The notes beneath the pieces are model-generated. The model was not told the DNA's origin. It was given only the letters and a program-made list of their open reading frames with translations, and searched no databases. From Magnetococcales bacterium (lineage in GTDB: Bacteria > Pseudomonadota > Magnetococcia > Magnetococcales > JADFYX01), in contig PEAM01000017.1 in NCBI GenBank assembly GCA_002753565.1, forward strand, positions 1 to 64,000: a stretch of DNA of 64,000 nt. The letters are read 5' to 3'. How positions within the stretch are numbered: position 1 is the stretch's first letter; each line of letters opens with the position of its first letter. Positions 25,541 to 36,504 of this stretch are shown here, piece by piece. Made by a program: the position numbers and the translations under genes.

Positions 25541-27433
25541 ATGGATGTATTGTTGGATATTGCAGAACCGGGCCAATCTTTGAAACCCCACGAGATTCGA
25601 ATGGAGCAGCAGCGCCGGGTTGTGGGTATTGATCTGGGTACCACCTACTCTTTGGTCTCTGCGGTTAACAGTGAGGGTATTCCGGCCTGTATCCCAGATG
25701 AATCGGGATCGGTCTCGCTGCCGTCGGTTGTTCACTATCCCGACCAAGCCGACCGAGAGCCGATTATCGGGCAGGCGGCTCGGGAGATGATGATCAGCCA
25801 TCCCACCTCCACCATCGCCTCGGCAAAACGGTTTATGGGCCGGGGATTGGCCGACCTGCACGAGGAGGCTGCCCGCACCCCTTTCATTTTGGAAGAGGGG
25901 GAGGGGGGTATGGTACAGATTCGCATCCACAACCAACCCATCTCTCCGGTAGGAGTCTCGGCTGAAATCTTGAAAAGCCTGAAAAATCGGGCTGAAGAGG
26001 CTCTGGGTGGCGAGATTAGCGGGGCGGTTATTACCGTACCGGCCTATTTTGACGACGCCCAGCGCCAAGCCACCAAAGATGCCGGACGTCTGGCCGGGTT
26101 GGAGGTGCTGCGACTGGTCAATGAACCGACGGCGGCGGCCCTGGCCTATGGGTTGGATCAAGGCCGGGAGGGGATGTATGCCATCTATGATCTGGGTGGC
26201 GGGACCTTCGACATCTCCATCCTCAAATTAACCCAAGGGGTTTTCCAGGTGATGTCTACCGGTGGCAACTCCGCTTTGGGTGGCGATGATTTTGATCACT
26301 GCCTGGCCGATCTTTTTATCCAAGAGATGGGAGAAAAAAACCCATCGGCCTCTCTGATTCAAGGCTGCAAAAAAGCCGCCAGATGGCTAAAAGAGCAGTT
26401 AACCGACAAAGAACAGGCCTCCATTACCCTAACCCATGGAGAGGGCGAAGCCTACCAGCGCACCGTAACCCGTGCCGAATTTGACGGGTTGATCAACAAA
26501 CTGATCCGGGCAACCGGCCTGCCCTGTCGTCGGGCCTTGAAAGATGCCGGTATCACAGCCGATGAACTCAAGGGTGTGGTGTTGGTTGGAGGCTCGACTC
26601 GGGTGCCGGCTGTGCGTGCTTTTGTGGCAGAACTGTTTAAACAAGAGCCCTTAATCGATGTCGACCCAGATCAAGTTGTGGCTCTGGGGGCAGCGTATCA
26701 GGCCGACCTGCTTTCGGGCAATCGCCGGGATGGGCTCCTCCTTTTGGATGTCAGCCCCCTGTCGTTGGGCATCGAGACCATGGGAGAGCTGGTAGAAAAA
26801 ATCATTCCACGCAACAGCCCGATCCCCACCGCCCGCGCTCAAGAGTTTACCACCTTCAAGGATGGACAGACCGCCATGGCAATCCATGTGGTGCAAGGGG
26901 AGCGGGAGTTGGTTTCTCAGTGTCGATCCCTGGCCCGTTTTGAACTGCGCGGCATCCCCCCCATGACCGCTGGAGCGGCCCGTATTCGCGTTACTTTTCA
27001 GGTGGATGCCGATGGCCTGCTCACAGTCTCTGCTCGGGAGGAGACAACCAAAATGGAGCAGTCGGTCATGGTCAAACCGGCCTATGGACTGAGTGATGGT
27101 GAAATTGAAACCATGCTGCGTGATGCCATCAACCACGGTGCCGAAGATATGCGCATCAGGCTGTTCAACGAGGCCAAAGTCGATGCCGACCGGGTTCTTG
27201 CCGCATCGGGAGCCGCACTCAAACAGGATGGTGACCTCCTCAACGAAGCTGAAACCAAAAAGGTCAAGGCAGCCATGTTGCGACTTTGGGAGACCACCCA
27301 GGGGAAAGATCATGAAGCCATCAACCAATCCATCAGGGAGCTGGATCGAGATACCACCTTTTTTGCCCAACGACGGATGGACCGGGGAGTTCAGTCAACC
27401 ATGACCGGTCGTCGTGTCGAAGATTTTTCGTAA
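25541..27433 (+). CDS. hscA: Fe-S chaperone HscA (specialised Hsp70)
   Basis: ATPase that drives cluster release from IscU. 630 residues: nucleotide-binding domain with GIDLGTTYSLV, VITVPAYFDDAQR, AIYDLGGGTFDIS and VLVGGSTRVPAV, then the substrate-binding domain with LLLDVSPLSLGIETMG and a short helical lid. It is shorter than DnaK and lacks the acidic EEVD-like tail, as expected. A 20-residue N-terminal extension precedes the fold, so a later ATG (25601, MEQQRRVVGID) is also possible. AGAGGAAGGG lies upstream of 25541. It is the last gene of the operon: no fdx follows, and only 43 nt separate it from convergent map. Confidence 0.96.
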   Translation: MDVLLDIAEPGQSLKPHEIRMEQQRRVVGIDLGTTYSLVSAVNSEGIPACIPDESGSVSLPSVVHYPDQADREPIIGQAAREMMISHPTSTIASAKRFMGRGLADLHEEAARTPFILEEGEGGMVQIRIHNQPISPVGVSAEILKSLKNRAEEALGGEISGAVITVPAYFDDAQRQATKDAGRLAGLEVLRLVNEPTAAALAYGLDQGREGMYAIYDLGGGTFDISILKLTQGVFQVMSTGGNSALGGDDFDHCLADLFIQEMGEKNPSASLIQGCKKAARWLKEQLTDKEQASITLTHGEGEAYQRTVTRAEFDGLINKLIRATGLPCRRALKDAGITADELKGVVLVGGSTRVPAVRAFVAELFKQEPLIDVDPDQVVALGAAYQADLLSGNRRDGLLLLDVSPLSLGIETMGELVEKIIPRNSPIPTARAQEFTTFKDGQTAMAIHVVQGERELVSQCRSLARFELRGIPPMTAGAARIRVTFQVDADGLLTVSAREETTKMEQSVMVKPAYGLSDGEIETMLRDAINHGAEDMRIRLFNEAKVDADRVLAASGAALKQDGDLLNEAETKKVKAAMLRLWETTQGKDHEAINQSIRELDRDTTFFAQRRMDRGVQSTMTGRRVEDFS

Positions 27434-27476
27434 AACACCAACCTTAACAGGCCAGCTTGACAGAGACCCTACCTCA

Positions 27477-28253
27477 TCAACTTGGTTTAAGAGGGGTTTT
27501 TGTCCCGGCCAAATCGGTCAGAACCTCATTTCCAGCCTCTGTAATGAGGATGGTATGTTCAAACTGAGCTGAGAGAGAGTGGTCTTTGGTGACAACTGTC
27601 CAGTTATCGGGCATATGTTTGATGGCCGGTTTGCCCAGGTTGATCATCGGCTCGATGGTAAAGATCATGCCGGGGCGGATCATGACCTGATCCCGCTTAT
27701 CCTCATAATGGAGAACCGCAGGCTCTTCATGAAACTCCCGCCCAATGCCGTGACCACAATATTCTCGGACCACCGAACAGCGGTTTTTCTTAGCCAGTGC
27801 CTCGATGGTGGCACCAACCACCCGCAGAAGGGTTCCCGGTAGAGCCACAGCAATACCGGCCTCCAGACAAGAGAGCGCAACCCGACGGACCTTCTCCCCT
27901 TTAGGGGTCGGCGCCCCGACATGGAAGGTCTTACTGGTATCGCCATGAAAACCATTGAGATAGGTGGTAATATCGATATTGATGATATCCCCCTCCCGAA
28001 TCACCCGTTCGCTGGGAATACCATGACAAATCTGCTGATTGACCGAAGTACAGATGGATTTGGGAAACCCCCGATAGTTAAGAGGAGAGGGTTGGGCACC
28101 GTGGGAGATGATATAGTCATGGCAGATATCGTTTAGGTCGAGGGTGGTGACGCCGGGCTTGACATGTGACTCAATCATAACCAACGTCTCCGCTGCCAAT
28201 CGACAGGTTGCCCGCATGCCTTCAATCTCTTCTTCACTCTTTATTTGAATCAT
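27477..28253 (-). CDS. map: Methionine aminopeptidase, type I
   Basis: Removes the initiator methionine from nascent proteins. 258 residues from ATG 28253. The pita-bread fold metal ligands are visible in DIINIDITTYLNGFHGDTSKTF (two Asp), CGHGIGREFHEEP (His), FTIEPMIN (Glu), and the final Glu near FEHTILITEAGNEVLT. The start lies 5 nt after the sfsA stop, inside a minus-strand run, so the genes are probably cotranscribed. Confidence 0.95.
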   Translation of the reverse strand: MIQIKSEEEIEGMRATCRLAAETLVMIESHVKPGVTTLDLNDICHDYIISHGAQPSPLNYRGFPKSICTSVNQQICHGIPSERVIREGDIINIDITTYLNGFHGDTSKTFHVGAPTPKGEKVRRVALSCLEAGIAVALPGTLLRVVGATIEALAKKNRCSVVREYCGHGIGREFHEEPAVLHYEDKRDQVMIRPGMIFTIEPMINLGKPAIKHMPDNWTVVTKDHSLSAQFEHTILITEAGNEVLTDLAGTKTPLKPS

Positions 28254-28258
28254 TATCC

Positions 28259-28957
28259 TCAAAGCTCCATGGGTAACGGGTCGGTCACATCAATGCCCTC
28301 TTTTCCCAGTACACACCGCCAAGCCATCACCTCAACCCCTGCCCGAACCGCCTCCTGAAGGGTGGATGCATAGGTTGGATCGATATCGGCGGCGGGACTA
28401 AAAAAGGCACCGTCACTGCGCTGGGCCAAAAAAAACAGTACGGCCCTATCTCCCTGAGCGGTCACCTCCATCAAGGATTGAAGATGACGGGTTCCGCGCT
28501 GAGTCACGGCATCGGGAAAAGCCAGTTGATCTCCTCGTCGTAGGGTAACGCTTTTCACCTCGACAAAACAGCGAGAATGATCATGATCCGTCAATAGAAA
28601 GTCCAATCGGCTCTTTTGACCAAAGGGCACCTCAGATCGTAGGGTCTCATAATGGGCCAAAGAGGGGATTTTTCCCGCCTCCCAAGCCTCCCGAACCAGA
28701 GGGTTGGTTCGGCTGGTGTTGATCCCAACCCAGGTGCCGTCAGCCAGACTCATCTCCCAGGAGTAGGAGAGCTTTCGTTTGGGATTATCAGACTGGGAGA
28801 GCAAAACCGCCATACCCGGCTGAGCCAGACCGGTCATGGAGCCGGTATTGGCACAGTGGGCCACCACCAGACGACCGTCAGCCAACTCAATATCAGCCAA
28901 AAACCGTTTATAACGGCGAACCAGAACACCCTCTATCAGGGGGGGAGAAAACAACAA
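28259..28957 (-). CDS. sfsA: SfsA family DNA-binding / nuclease-fold protein
   Basis: Homologue of the sugar fermentation stimulation protein. Most of the family motifs are present: LVAHCANTGSMTG-like opening (residues 30-43), DFLL and FVEVKSVTL (PD-(D/E)xK-like core), FPDAVTQRGTRHLQSLMEV, and a C-terminal WRCVL. 232 residues. The start is TTG at 28957, or TTG 28954, with AGGAT about 7 nt upstream; no ATG fits. The biological role of the family remains poorly defined. Confidence 0.9.
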   Translation of the reverse strand: MLFSPPLIEGVLVRRYKRFLADIELADGRLVVAHCANTGSMTGLAQPGMAVLLSQSDNPKRKLSYSWEMSLADGTWVGINTSRTNPLVREAWEAGKIPSLAHYETLRSEVPFGQKSRLDFLLTDHDHSRCFVEVKSVTLRRGDQLAFPDAVTQRGTRHLQSLMEVTAQGDRAVLFFLAQRSDGAFFSPAADIDPTYASTLQEAVRAGVEVMAWRCVLGKEGIDVTDPLPMEL

Positions 28958-28994
28958 TCAGCTAATCCTCTTCTCTATCCTACGTCCATCTGTC

Positions 28995-29774
28995 TTATTG
29001 ACTGGCCGGATGAAGAGCCATTATAGCTTGGACCGTCTTGGTTTCACCCTGGCTATTCAGGCCGATCAAAACCAGATCATCCGGTTTGAACTGCCGCATC
29101 ATCCGAACCAAAGAGGCGGGTGTGGAGACAGCCTGTCCGTTGATGGCGATGATGAGATCTCCCGTGCGTATACCCGCTTGCTCTCCAGGACTTTGTGGAG
29201 CCACCCCTTTGACCAACACACCGTCCTCCGCCATACCCGGCGCTATACCAAGCCAGACGGTAGGATGGGAAGGGAAGGGCTGCCGTTCTGGGGGAGAGGG
29301 GAGGGCGTGAGGTGAGGGGTAACCCTGCTCTAACAGTTCAGGAGCGGGTGGAATCAGAGAGCCAAGCTGAGAAGTGGGGGGTGAAGCGAGATGGTTGGAC
29401 CCCGGTAATCGATAAAAAGGGGTTTGAGAGACCGAAGGGTGATCGTTGCTATCATCCAAGGTGACCCTCACCTCCTGTTTTTTTCCCTGCCGAACAATCC
29501 CCAACACCACCTGCTTACCGGCGCCCAGGCGAGAGATGTCCCGTACAAAAGAGTGCAGGGAGTCAACCGGTTGTTGATCGATGGATTGGATAATGTCTCC
29601 ATTCTCCAACTTGGCCCGGTCTGCCGGTCCTCCTTTAATGATCTCACCAATTTGAACCCCATGAGGCGGCTCGACTGTCACCCCCAACCATCCACCGGCC
29701 TGCAGGGGAGAGAGGGTGGCAAAAAAGAGAATCAGCGCATAAAAAGGGACACAATTGACAGATAAGCGGCTCAT
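28995..29774 (-). CDS. Secreted double-PDZ-domain protein
   Basis: 259 residues. The signal peptide (MSRLSVNCVPFYALILFFATLSPLQA) is followed by one PDZ domain (GGWLGVTVEPP to VTLDD), a long Pro/Ser-rich linker, and a second PDZ (WLGIAPGMAEDGVLVKGVAPQSPGEQAGIRTGDLIIAINGQAV). It carries the usual peptide-binding loop WLG. No protease domain is present, so it is a DegP/DegS-like adaptor without catalysis, probably periplasmic. GGGAG lies 8 nt before ATG 29774. It follows the dynamin-like gene by 130 nt on the same strand. Confidence 0.82.
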   Translation of the reverse strand: MSRLSVNCVPFYALILFFATLSPLQAGGWLGVTVEPPHGVQIGEIIKGGPADRAKLENGDIIQSIDQQPVDSLHSFVRDISRLGAGKQVVLGIVRQGKKQEVRVTLDDSNDHPSVSQTPFYRLPGSNHLASPPTSQLGSLIPPAPELLEQGYPSPHALPSPPERQPFPSHPTVWLGIAPGMAEDGVLVKGVAPQSPGEQAGIRTGDLIIAINGQAVSTPASLVRMMRQFKPDDLVLIGLNSQGETKTVQAIMALHPASQ

Positions 29775-29904
29775 GAGCAAGACTCCCAACCGTTGCGAAC
29801 AAGATCGACACAGAAGAGGCCGCCTCACATGACTTCAAGGCGACCTCTGCTAATGTTATCCAAGAGTGATCAGCCAGACCAAATGGTCTGATTATCCGTT
29901 GGCT

Positions 29905-31401
29905 CTATTCTACTTCCAGATCGACCGTACCGGGACGATCTTTCTTTCCTGAGGGGTTGGTGTATTTATCATTCAAGCTCTGGACAAAGACATCGGTACT
30001 CTTGAGTACCTTCTCGATGGCTCCTTTGGAACCTGAAAAACGACCCCATCCAGCCGGTACTGTTTTAAAAACCGAACGCCAAGGCTTGGTGTTGTAGAGA
30101 AAGGCATTACCAACAAACTCACGCAGGTCTTCTCCTTTGATCTCTCTATCCAGGTCGTATTTAATCGCGCTGGTTGCCATTTTGCGGAAGGCTTGGTGCA
30201 CAAAGGCACCCAATCCGATAACACCAACACCTAACAGGCCAGCGACCATTTTCTTCCAGACAGCTACCTCACCAGAGAGCCAATGCTCTACGGTAAACCA
30301 GGGAACGACATTGACGTCGGAGTTCATGACCAGGGCGGCAATACCGGCCCCGGCAGCCCCCAAGACCACCGCATCAGAGATCAATACCCGCTTGCGCCAG
30401 CGACCCAACAACTCGGTCAATTTGGGTGCCACCTCATTTTCGATCATTTTAGCGGTATGCTCCAGCACACCGATAATCCGATAGGCCCGTTCTACCTCTA
30501 CTTTATTGATACGGTCATTGATCTCTGCCATATCTTCGGCTCTTTTCCCCTCATAACGAGCCTTGACAGACTCATCATCGATCTGTGGGGCAACCTCTTG
30601 GTTGTAGATTTGGTAAAAACGACCAGCGGTCAATCCGGCTTGTGCCAGAGAACGCTGCCAGGCAGCAACCACATCTTCCAGATTATCATCTTGAATGGTG
30701 CAGTCAATTTGGTTGAGAATAAAAAGGAACTTGTTGGAGTCGGATCGGTGGATGGTATTTTGAACCAAATGCTCCAGGGTATCACGCATGGCGCCGGGCT
30801 CGGGGTGGCGAGCATCGAAGAAGACCAGCACCAGATCGGACAATTTCATCATGTCGTCGGTAATCTTCAAGGTGGCGTTACGTTGGGAGTCTGCATCGAA
30901 ACCGGGGGAGTCGATTAAAATTTTTCCGCGCAGATGCTCTGTCTGACAGGTTTTCAGTTGAAGATAGGCATCAATGCGCTGTCCCTCCCCTGTACTGACC
31001 CGTTCAATCTCCTGACTGATATTATAGAAAGGAAACCGGGGGTCGGCATCCAGAGCCAGACCGGGAAGGGTGCGTGCCTCTTCCCCCTCGGAAAAGCAGA
31101 TGACGGTAAACTTGTCATCGACCGCCTGGTTACCGGTCCGCTGCATGTCCTGGTTGAGGAAGGTGTTGATAAAGGTTGATTTTCCCGAAGAAAAAGTGCC
31201 AAGAATAGAGATCATCGGCCACCAGGTTACCCGAGTGGTAAAGGAGTCTGTTGGCGGCAAAATACCCATTTTATACGCAACGTTATCCAAGTCTCTAAAG
31301 CTCTTGACCGCTCCGAGCAGAAGGGTCTTATTCTCTTGTTTAAGATGTTTTTCCAGGCTCTCCACCCGGCGCTTGATTTGACCACTTGAACGGTTGAACA
31401 T
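29905..31401 (-). CDS. Dynamin-like GTPase with membrane segments
   Basis: 498 residues. GTPase motifs: G1 GTFSSGKST (68-76), G3 DSPG (164-167) and G4 NQID (230-233), with a dynamin/EHD-type context (WPMISILGTFSSGKSTFINTFL). A helical middle part follows, then two hydrophobic segments (about 345-365, AAGAGIAALVM, and 390-410, GLLGVGVIGLGAF) that should insert in or span the membrane. A basic C-terminal region lies after them. Bacterial dynamin-like proteins remodel membranes; the substrate membrane here is unknown. It is divergent from gltA and upstream of the PDZ protein gene. Confidence 0.85.
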   Translation of the reverse strand: MFNRSSGQIKRRVESLEKHLKQENKTLLLGAVKSFRDLDNVAYKMGILPPTDSFTTRVTWWPMISILGTFSSGKSTFINTFLNQDMQRTGNQAVDDKFTVICFSEGEEARTLPGLALDADPRFPFYNISQEIERVSTGEGQRIDAYLQLKTCQTEHLRGKILIDSPGFDADSQRNATLKITDDMMKLSDLVLVFFDARHPEPGAMRDTLEHLVQNTIHRSDSNKFLFILNQIDCTIQDDNLEDVVAAWQRSLAQAGLTAGRFYQIYNQEVAPQIDDESVKARYEGKRAEDMAEINDRINKVEVERAYRIIGVLEHTAKMIENEVAPKLTELLGRWRKRVLISDAVVLGAAGAGIAALVMNSDVNVVPWFTVEHWLSGEVAVWKKMVAGLLGVGVIGLGAFVHQAFRKMATSAIKYDLDREIKGEDLREFVGNAFLYNTKPWRSVFKTVPAGWGRFSGSKGAIEKVLKSTDVFVQSLNDKYTNPSGKKDRPGTVDLEVE

Positions 31402-31541
31402 TAGCAGACTCCCTGAATTTTTTTTTTAGAAAGAGGTATGCCATCCACACTTTTTGGTATAGGCTAAAATAATTCGATGAGCAAATGTACCATCAATTTC
31501 TCTCACACTCTATTGTTTAGGATAAAAAATAAGGTGACACT

Positions 31542-32837
31542 ATGAATGGAGATACTTTAACCGTAATAGACAGCAGGACAGGCAAGGAAGCTATTCTCCC
31601 AATCATCACTGGAACAGATGGGCCTCCGGTAGTTGATATTGCTAAATTATCAAAGGAGTTAGGGCTTTTTACCTTAGACCCGGGATTTCGCTCAACGGCC
31701 TCATGCCGAAGCAGAATCACCTTTATTGATGGTGATAAAGGGGTACTGCTGTACCGGGGCTACCCCATTGATCAATTGGCAGAGAAAAGCTCCTTCGTGG
31801 AGGTTTGCTACCTTTTGAAGAATGGAGAACTGCCAACAAAAGAGCAGTACACCAAGTATGAAAAGATTGTGACTGAACATACCATGGTTCATGAACAGTT
31901 GCTCAACTCCTTCAAGGGCTATCGCCGGGATGCCCATCCCATGGCTATCATGGTGGGTGTGGTTGGGGCGCTGTCGGCCTTCTATCATGACTCTCTGGAT
32001 ATCCATAATCCTCGCCATCGGGAGGTCTCCTCCTTCCGATTGATTGCTAAAATTCCAACCATTGCCGCCGCCTCCTACAAATATTCCGTTGGTCAGCCGT
32101 TCGTCTATCCCAAAAACGATCTAAGCTATACGGAAAACTTTTTACGGATGCTTTTCAAGGTGCCCTCCCAGCGCTTTAAAATGTCTCCGGTTCTGATTCG
32201 GGCCATGGATCAAATCCTCATTCTGCATGCCGACCACGAACAGAACGCCTCCACCTCTACCGTTCGATTGGCTGGCTCATCCCAGGCCAACCCTTTTGCG
32301 GCTATCTCTGCCGGTATCGGTGCACTTTGGGGGCCGGCTCATGGGGGTGCCAACGAAGCGGTACTCAACATGCTCGATGAGATCGGTGATGTCTCCAATG
32401 TCGGTGAGTTTGTCAAGCGGGCCAAAGATCCCAAAGATCCGTTCCGCCTGATGGGATTTGGTCATCGGGTTTATAAAAACTACGATCCACGGGCCAAGGT
32501 TCTCAAACAGGCCTGCCATGATGTCCTCTCTGAGTTGGGCCAACATGACGATCCCAAGTTTAAACTGGCGTTGGCACTGGAAAAAATTGCCACCGAAGAT
32601 GAATACTTCGTCGAGAAGAAGCTCTATCCCAACGTGGATTTCTATTCCGGAATCATCCAGTCCGCCATCGGTATTCCCACCAATATGTTCACGGTGATTT
32701 TTGCCGTCGCCCGAACCATTGGTTGGATCACCCAGTGGGATGAAATGATCGAAGGTGGAGAAGCTATCGGACGTCCTCGTCAGCTCTATACTGGCGAAGG
32801 CTTCCGAGATTATGTCCATATTTCTCAACGCGAGTAG
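31542..32837 (+). CDS. gltA: Citrate synthase, type II
   Basis: Condenses acetyl-CoA and oxaloacetate, opening the TCA cycle. 431 residues, as in hexameric Gram-negative enzymes. Catalytic histidines sit in [11 protein letters not shown] and [14 protein letters not shown], and the catalytic Asp in NVDFYSGI. An N-terminal beta domain ([28 protein letters not shown]) is present, as in NADH-sensitive type II enzymes. A GTGA-containing ribosome site (AAGGTGA) precedes ATG. A very stable hairpin follows the stop. Confidence 0.97.
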   Translation: MNGDTLTVIDSRTGKEAILPIITGTDGPPVVDIAKLSKELGLFTLDPGFRSTASCRSRITFIDGDKGVLLYRGYPIDQLAEKSSFVEVCYLLKNGELPTKEQYTKYEKIVTEHTMVHEQLLNSFKGYRRDAHPMAIMVGVVGALSAFYHDSLDIHNPRHREVSSFRLIAKIPTIAAASYKYSVGQPFVYPKNDLSYTENFLRMLFKVPSQRFKMSPVLIRAMDQILILHADHEQNASTSTVRLAGSSQANPFAAISAGIGALWGPAHGGANEAVLNMLDEIGDVSNVGEFVKRAKDPKDPFRLMGFGHRVYKNYDPRAKVLKQACHDVLSELGQHDDPKFKLALALEKIATEDEYFVEKKLYPNVDFYSGIIQSAIGIPTNMFTVIFAVARTIGWITQWDEMIEGGEAIGRPRQLYTGEGFRDYVHISQRE

Positions 32838-32848
32838 AGCCGTCTAAT

Positions 32849-32887
32849 GGGTTATTGATAGCCGGGTTGTTCGGCTATCAATAACCC
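32849..32887 (+). terminator. 16-bp perfect hairpin after gltA
   Basis: GGGTTATTGATAGCCG (32849-32864) and its exact complement (32872-32887) enclose the 7-nt loop GGTTGTT, 11 nt after the gltA stop. No T-run follows (TCACTC), so it may stop transcription weakly or protect the 3' end. Confidence 0.65.
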
Positions 32888-32958
32888 TCACTCAGGCCAA
32901 AAAATAATAGCCAACCCGTTTTTTCATGCGCTTTAGGCCCTTTTCTCGCAGGTTGCTG

Positions 32959-32987
32959 TTGACACCTGGGTTTTGAAACCTCATATT
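32959..32987 (+). promoter_or_regulatory. Putative sigma-70 promoter of ilvBH
   Basis: TTGACA (32959-32964) and CATATT (32982-32987) with a 17-nt spacer, about 130 nt before ilvB. I looked for a leader peptide rich in Ile/Leu/Val codons between promoter and gene and did not find one. Confidence 0.45.
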
Positions 32988-33118
32988 CCCTCAAGTCCTG
33001 GCTTTTTTTAATTGGCTTGCTCTATAAGGGTTGAGTGTGGTCACTGTTTGGTTATCGGGGCTGAGTTAATTTTCATCCAAAGGATTCAATCCAAAGAGGA
33101 ATGGCAGGAGTTGGCAAC

Positions 33119-34813
33119 GTGGAACTGACTGGCGCAAAGATCGTTATTCAGACACTGCTTGACTTGGGAGTAAGCACGGTTTTTGGCTATCCAGGCGGAG
33201 CAGTTCTGTTTATCTATGATGAAATCTATAAAGAGAAAAAACTCACCCACATTTTAACCCGACACGAACAGGGGGCCCTTCATGCCGCTGACGGTTATGC
33301 ACGGGTCAGCGGTGAGGTAGGGGTGGCGATTGTCACCTCGGGTCCGGGTGCTACCAATGCCGTTACCGGCTTGGCGACAGCCTACATGGACTCTATCCCC
33401 ATGGTCTGCATTACCGGACAGGTTCCGGTTCCCCTGATCGGCAACGACGCCTTCCAAGAGGCTGATATTGTTGGCATTACCCGCTCCTGCACCAAACATA
33501 ACTATCTGGTTCGTGACGTCAAGGATCTGGCTCGGGTATTACGGGAGGCTTTTCATATTGCCAAAACCGGCCGACCAGGCCCGGTCCTGGTGGATATTCC
33601 CAAGGATGTTACCACGCAAATAACCGAATATGTCAATCGATCGGAAGAGGTCAAGATCCGCTCCTACCGACCCAACCTTAAAGGTCATGCCGGTCAGATA
33701 AAACGGGCGGTCACCCTGCTTAAAAATGCTCAGCGCCCCATGATTTATACCGGTGGAGGTGTGGTGCTTTCCAACGCCTCCGATGAGCTGTTTCACTTTA
33801 CAGAACAGATGAACGCCCCCATCACCAACACCCTGATGGGGTTGGGAGCCTTTCCGGCAAGTGATGGTCGTTTTGTGGGTATGTTGGGCATGCACGGAAC
33901 CTATGAGGCCAATATGGCGGTCTCCCATTGCGACCTCCTGATTGCCATCGGCGCCCGTTTTGATGATCGTGTTACCGGTAAACTCTCCGAGTTTGCGCCT
34001 CACGCCAAAATTCTCCATATCGATGTTGACCCGACCTCCATCTCTAAAAATGTTCATGTCGATATCCCCATTGTTGGCGATGTCAAGCTGGTTTTGGAGC
34101 AGATCAATAAACAGATTGAGTCGAAGTCGTTTCAAAAAAGCAAGCCCGACATGACCCCATGGTGGCAGTTGGTGGAAGAGTGGCGTAGCAAGGATAGCCT
34201 GGCCTACACGCAGGGCGAAAGCGCTATTGAGGCTCAGTATGTCATCCAAAAGCTGTGTGAGCTGACAAAGGGCAACGCCATTGTTGCCACCGATGTGGGA
34301 CAGCACCAGATGTGGGCTGCCCAGTTTTATGACTTCGACAGACCCCGCCGTTGGGTGACATCGGGGGGGTTGGGTACCATGGGCTTCGGTCTTCCGGCAG
34401 CCATGGGCGCCCAGATTGCCAAACCTGACGATACGGTTGTGGTCATTTCTGGCGATGGTTCCATTCAGATGAACATCCAGGAGTTGGCTACTTGTCTGCA
34501 GTATAAACTTCCGGTCATCACCATTATTCTCAACAACGGTTTTTTGGGTATGGTCAGGCAGTGGCAGGAGTTTTTCTATGAGCGCCGCTATGCAGAAACC
34601 GACATGTCTCACCAGCCCGATTTCGTCAAACTGGCCGAGGCTTATGGTGCCCTGGGTCTGCGGGCCAAAAAACCGAACGAGGTTGAGCCAGCCATCAAAG
34701 AGGCGCTGGCTAGCGGTCGAACCGCCATCATCGATATTCACATTCGCCCCGAAGGGAATGTCTATCCCATGGTGCCGGCTGGTGCGGCTCTCAACGACAT
34801 GATTTTGCTGTAG
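33119..34813 (+). CDS. ilvB: Acetolactate synthase large subunit
   Basis: ThDP- and FAD-dependent first common step in valine, leucine and isoleucine synthesis. 564 residues from GTG 33119. It has [17 protein letters not shown], the FGYPGGAVL motif with catalytic Glu in [15 protein letters not shown], and the ThDP-binding [20 protein letters not shown] lies 8 nt before GTG 33119, whereas ATG 33101 has AGAGGA directly abutting it; I prefer the GTG, with the ATG as alternative. ilvH follows after 14 nt. Confidence 0.95.
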   Translation: MELTGAKIVIQTLLDLGVSTVFGYPGGAVLFIYDEIYKEKKLTHILTRHEQGALHAADGYARVSGEVGVAIVTSGPGATNAVTGLATAYMDSIPMVCITGQVPVPLIGNDAFQEADIVGITRSCTKHNYLVRDVKDLARVLREAFHIAKTGRPGPVLVDIPKDVTTQITEYVNRSEEVKIRSYRPNLKGHAGQIKRAVTLLKNAQRPMIYTGGGVVLSNASDELFHFTEQMNAPITNTLMGLGAFPASDGRFVGMLGMHGTYEANMAVSHCDLLIAIGARFDDRVTGKLSEFAPHAKILHIDVDPTSISKNVHVDIPIVGDVKLVLEQINKQIESKSFQKSKPDMTPWWQLVEEWRSKDSLAYTQGESAIEAQYVIQKLCELTKGNAIVATDVGQHQMWAAQFYDFDRPRRWVTSGGLGTMGFGLPAAMGAQIAKPDDTVVVISGDGSIQMNIQELATCLQYKLPVITIILNNGFLGMVRQWQEFFYERRYAETDMSHQPDFVKLAEAYGALGLRAKKPNEVEPAIKEALASGRTAIIDIHIRPEGNVYPMVPAGAALNDMILL

Positions 34814-34827
34814 GTAGGACAGATAAC

Positions 34828-35322
34828 ATGCGACACATTATTTCAGTTTTGGTTGAAAATGAGGCGGGGGTTCTCTCTCGGGTTTCCGGGCTGTTCTCAG
34901 CCAGGGGATTTAACATCGAAAGCCTGACCGTGGCGCCGGTAGGCGATGGTGAAACCTCCCGGATTACCCTGGTCTCCATCGGTGAAGATCACATCATCGA
35001 GCAGATCATCAAGCAGCTCAACAAACTGATTCCGGTACTTCATGTGGCCGACTTTACCGACGGCCCCCATGTCGAGCGTGAGTTGATGTTGGTCAAGGTG
35101 GCGGCTGAACAGGCTCAACGAGCCGAAATTCTTAGAATTGCCGATATTTTCCGCTCTCGTGTGGTGGACGCTACCCCCAGTTCGTTTACCATTGAGGTGA
35201 CGGGGGATGTAGGCAAACTGGACGCCTGTCTGGCTCTTCTGATGCCGTTGGGTGTCACCGAAATGGTTCGTACCGGTCAGGTCGCCCTGGGGCGTGGTGA
35301 TCGGAGTATGGCAAAAGGATAA
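34828..35322 (+). CDS. ilvH: Acetolactate synthase regulatory subunit
   Basis: Small subunit that activates IlvB and confers valine feedback inhibition. 164 residues: an N-terminal ACT domain (RHIISVLVENEAGVLSRVSGLFSARGFNIESLTV) with a typical DGE/HIIEQIIKQLNKLIPVLHV pairing, then the C-terminal half (ERELMLVKVAAEQAQRAEILRIADIF). The pair ilvB-ilvH is followed by ilvC after 81 nt, so the whole pathway entry is one cluster. Confidence 0.96.
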   Translation: MRHIISVLVENEAGVLSRVSGLFSARGFNIESLTVAPVGDGETSRITLVSIGEDHIIEQIIKQLNKLIPVLHVADFTDGPHVERELMLVKVAAEQAQRAEILRIADIFRSRVVDATPSSFTIEVTGDVGKLDACLALLMPLGVTEMVRTGQVALGRGDRSMAKG

Positions 35323-36420
<1,098 letters not shown>

Positions 36421-36434
36421 TTTTATCACCTATT

Positions 36435-36480
36435 GGGGTTCAATCTCTTCCATTAAGGGAAGGTTGAACCCCGTTTTTTT
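36435..36480 (+). terminator. Rho-independent terminator of ilvC
   Basis: GGGGTTCAAtctcTTCC pairs with GGAAGGTTGAACCCC (small bulge), followed by GTTTTTTTT. It lies 14 nt after the ilvC stop. Confidence 0.85.
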
Positions 36481-36504
36481 TAGAAGAAAAAGAGGAGCGT
36501 TTTA

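Noticed and set aside
32890-33100. Leader peptide and attenuator for ilvB
   Set aside because: No short frame rich in Ile, Leu or Val codons and no paired terminator stem before ilvB.
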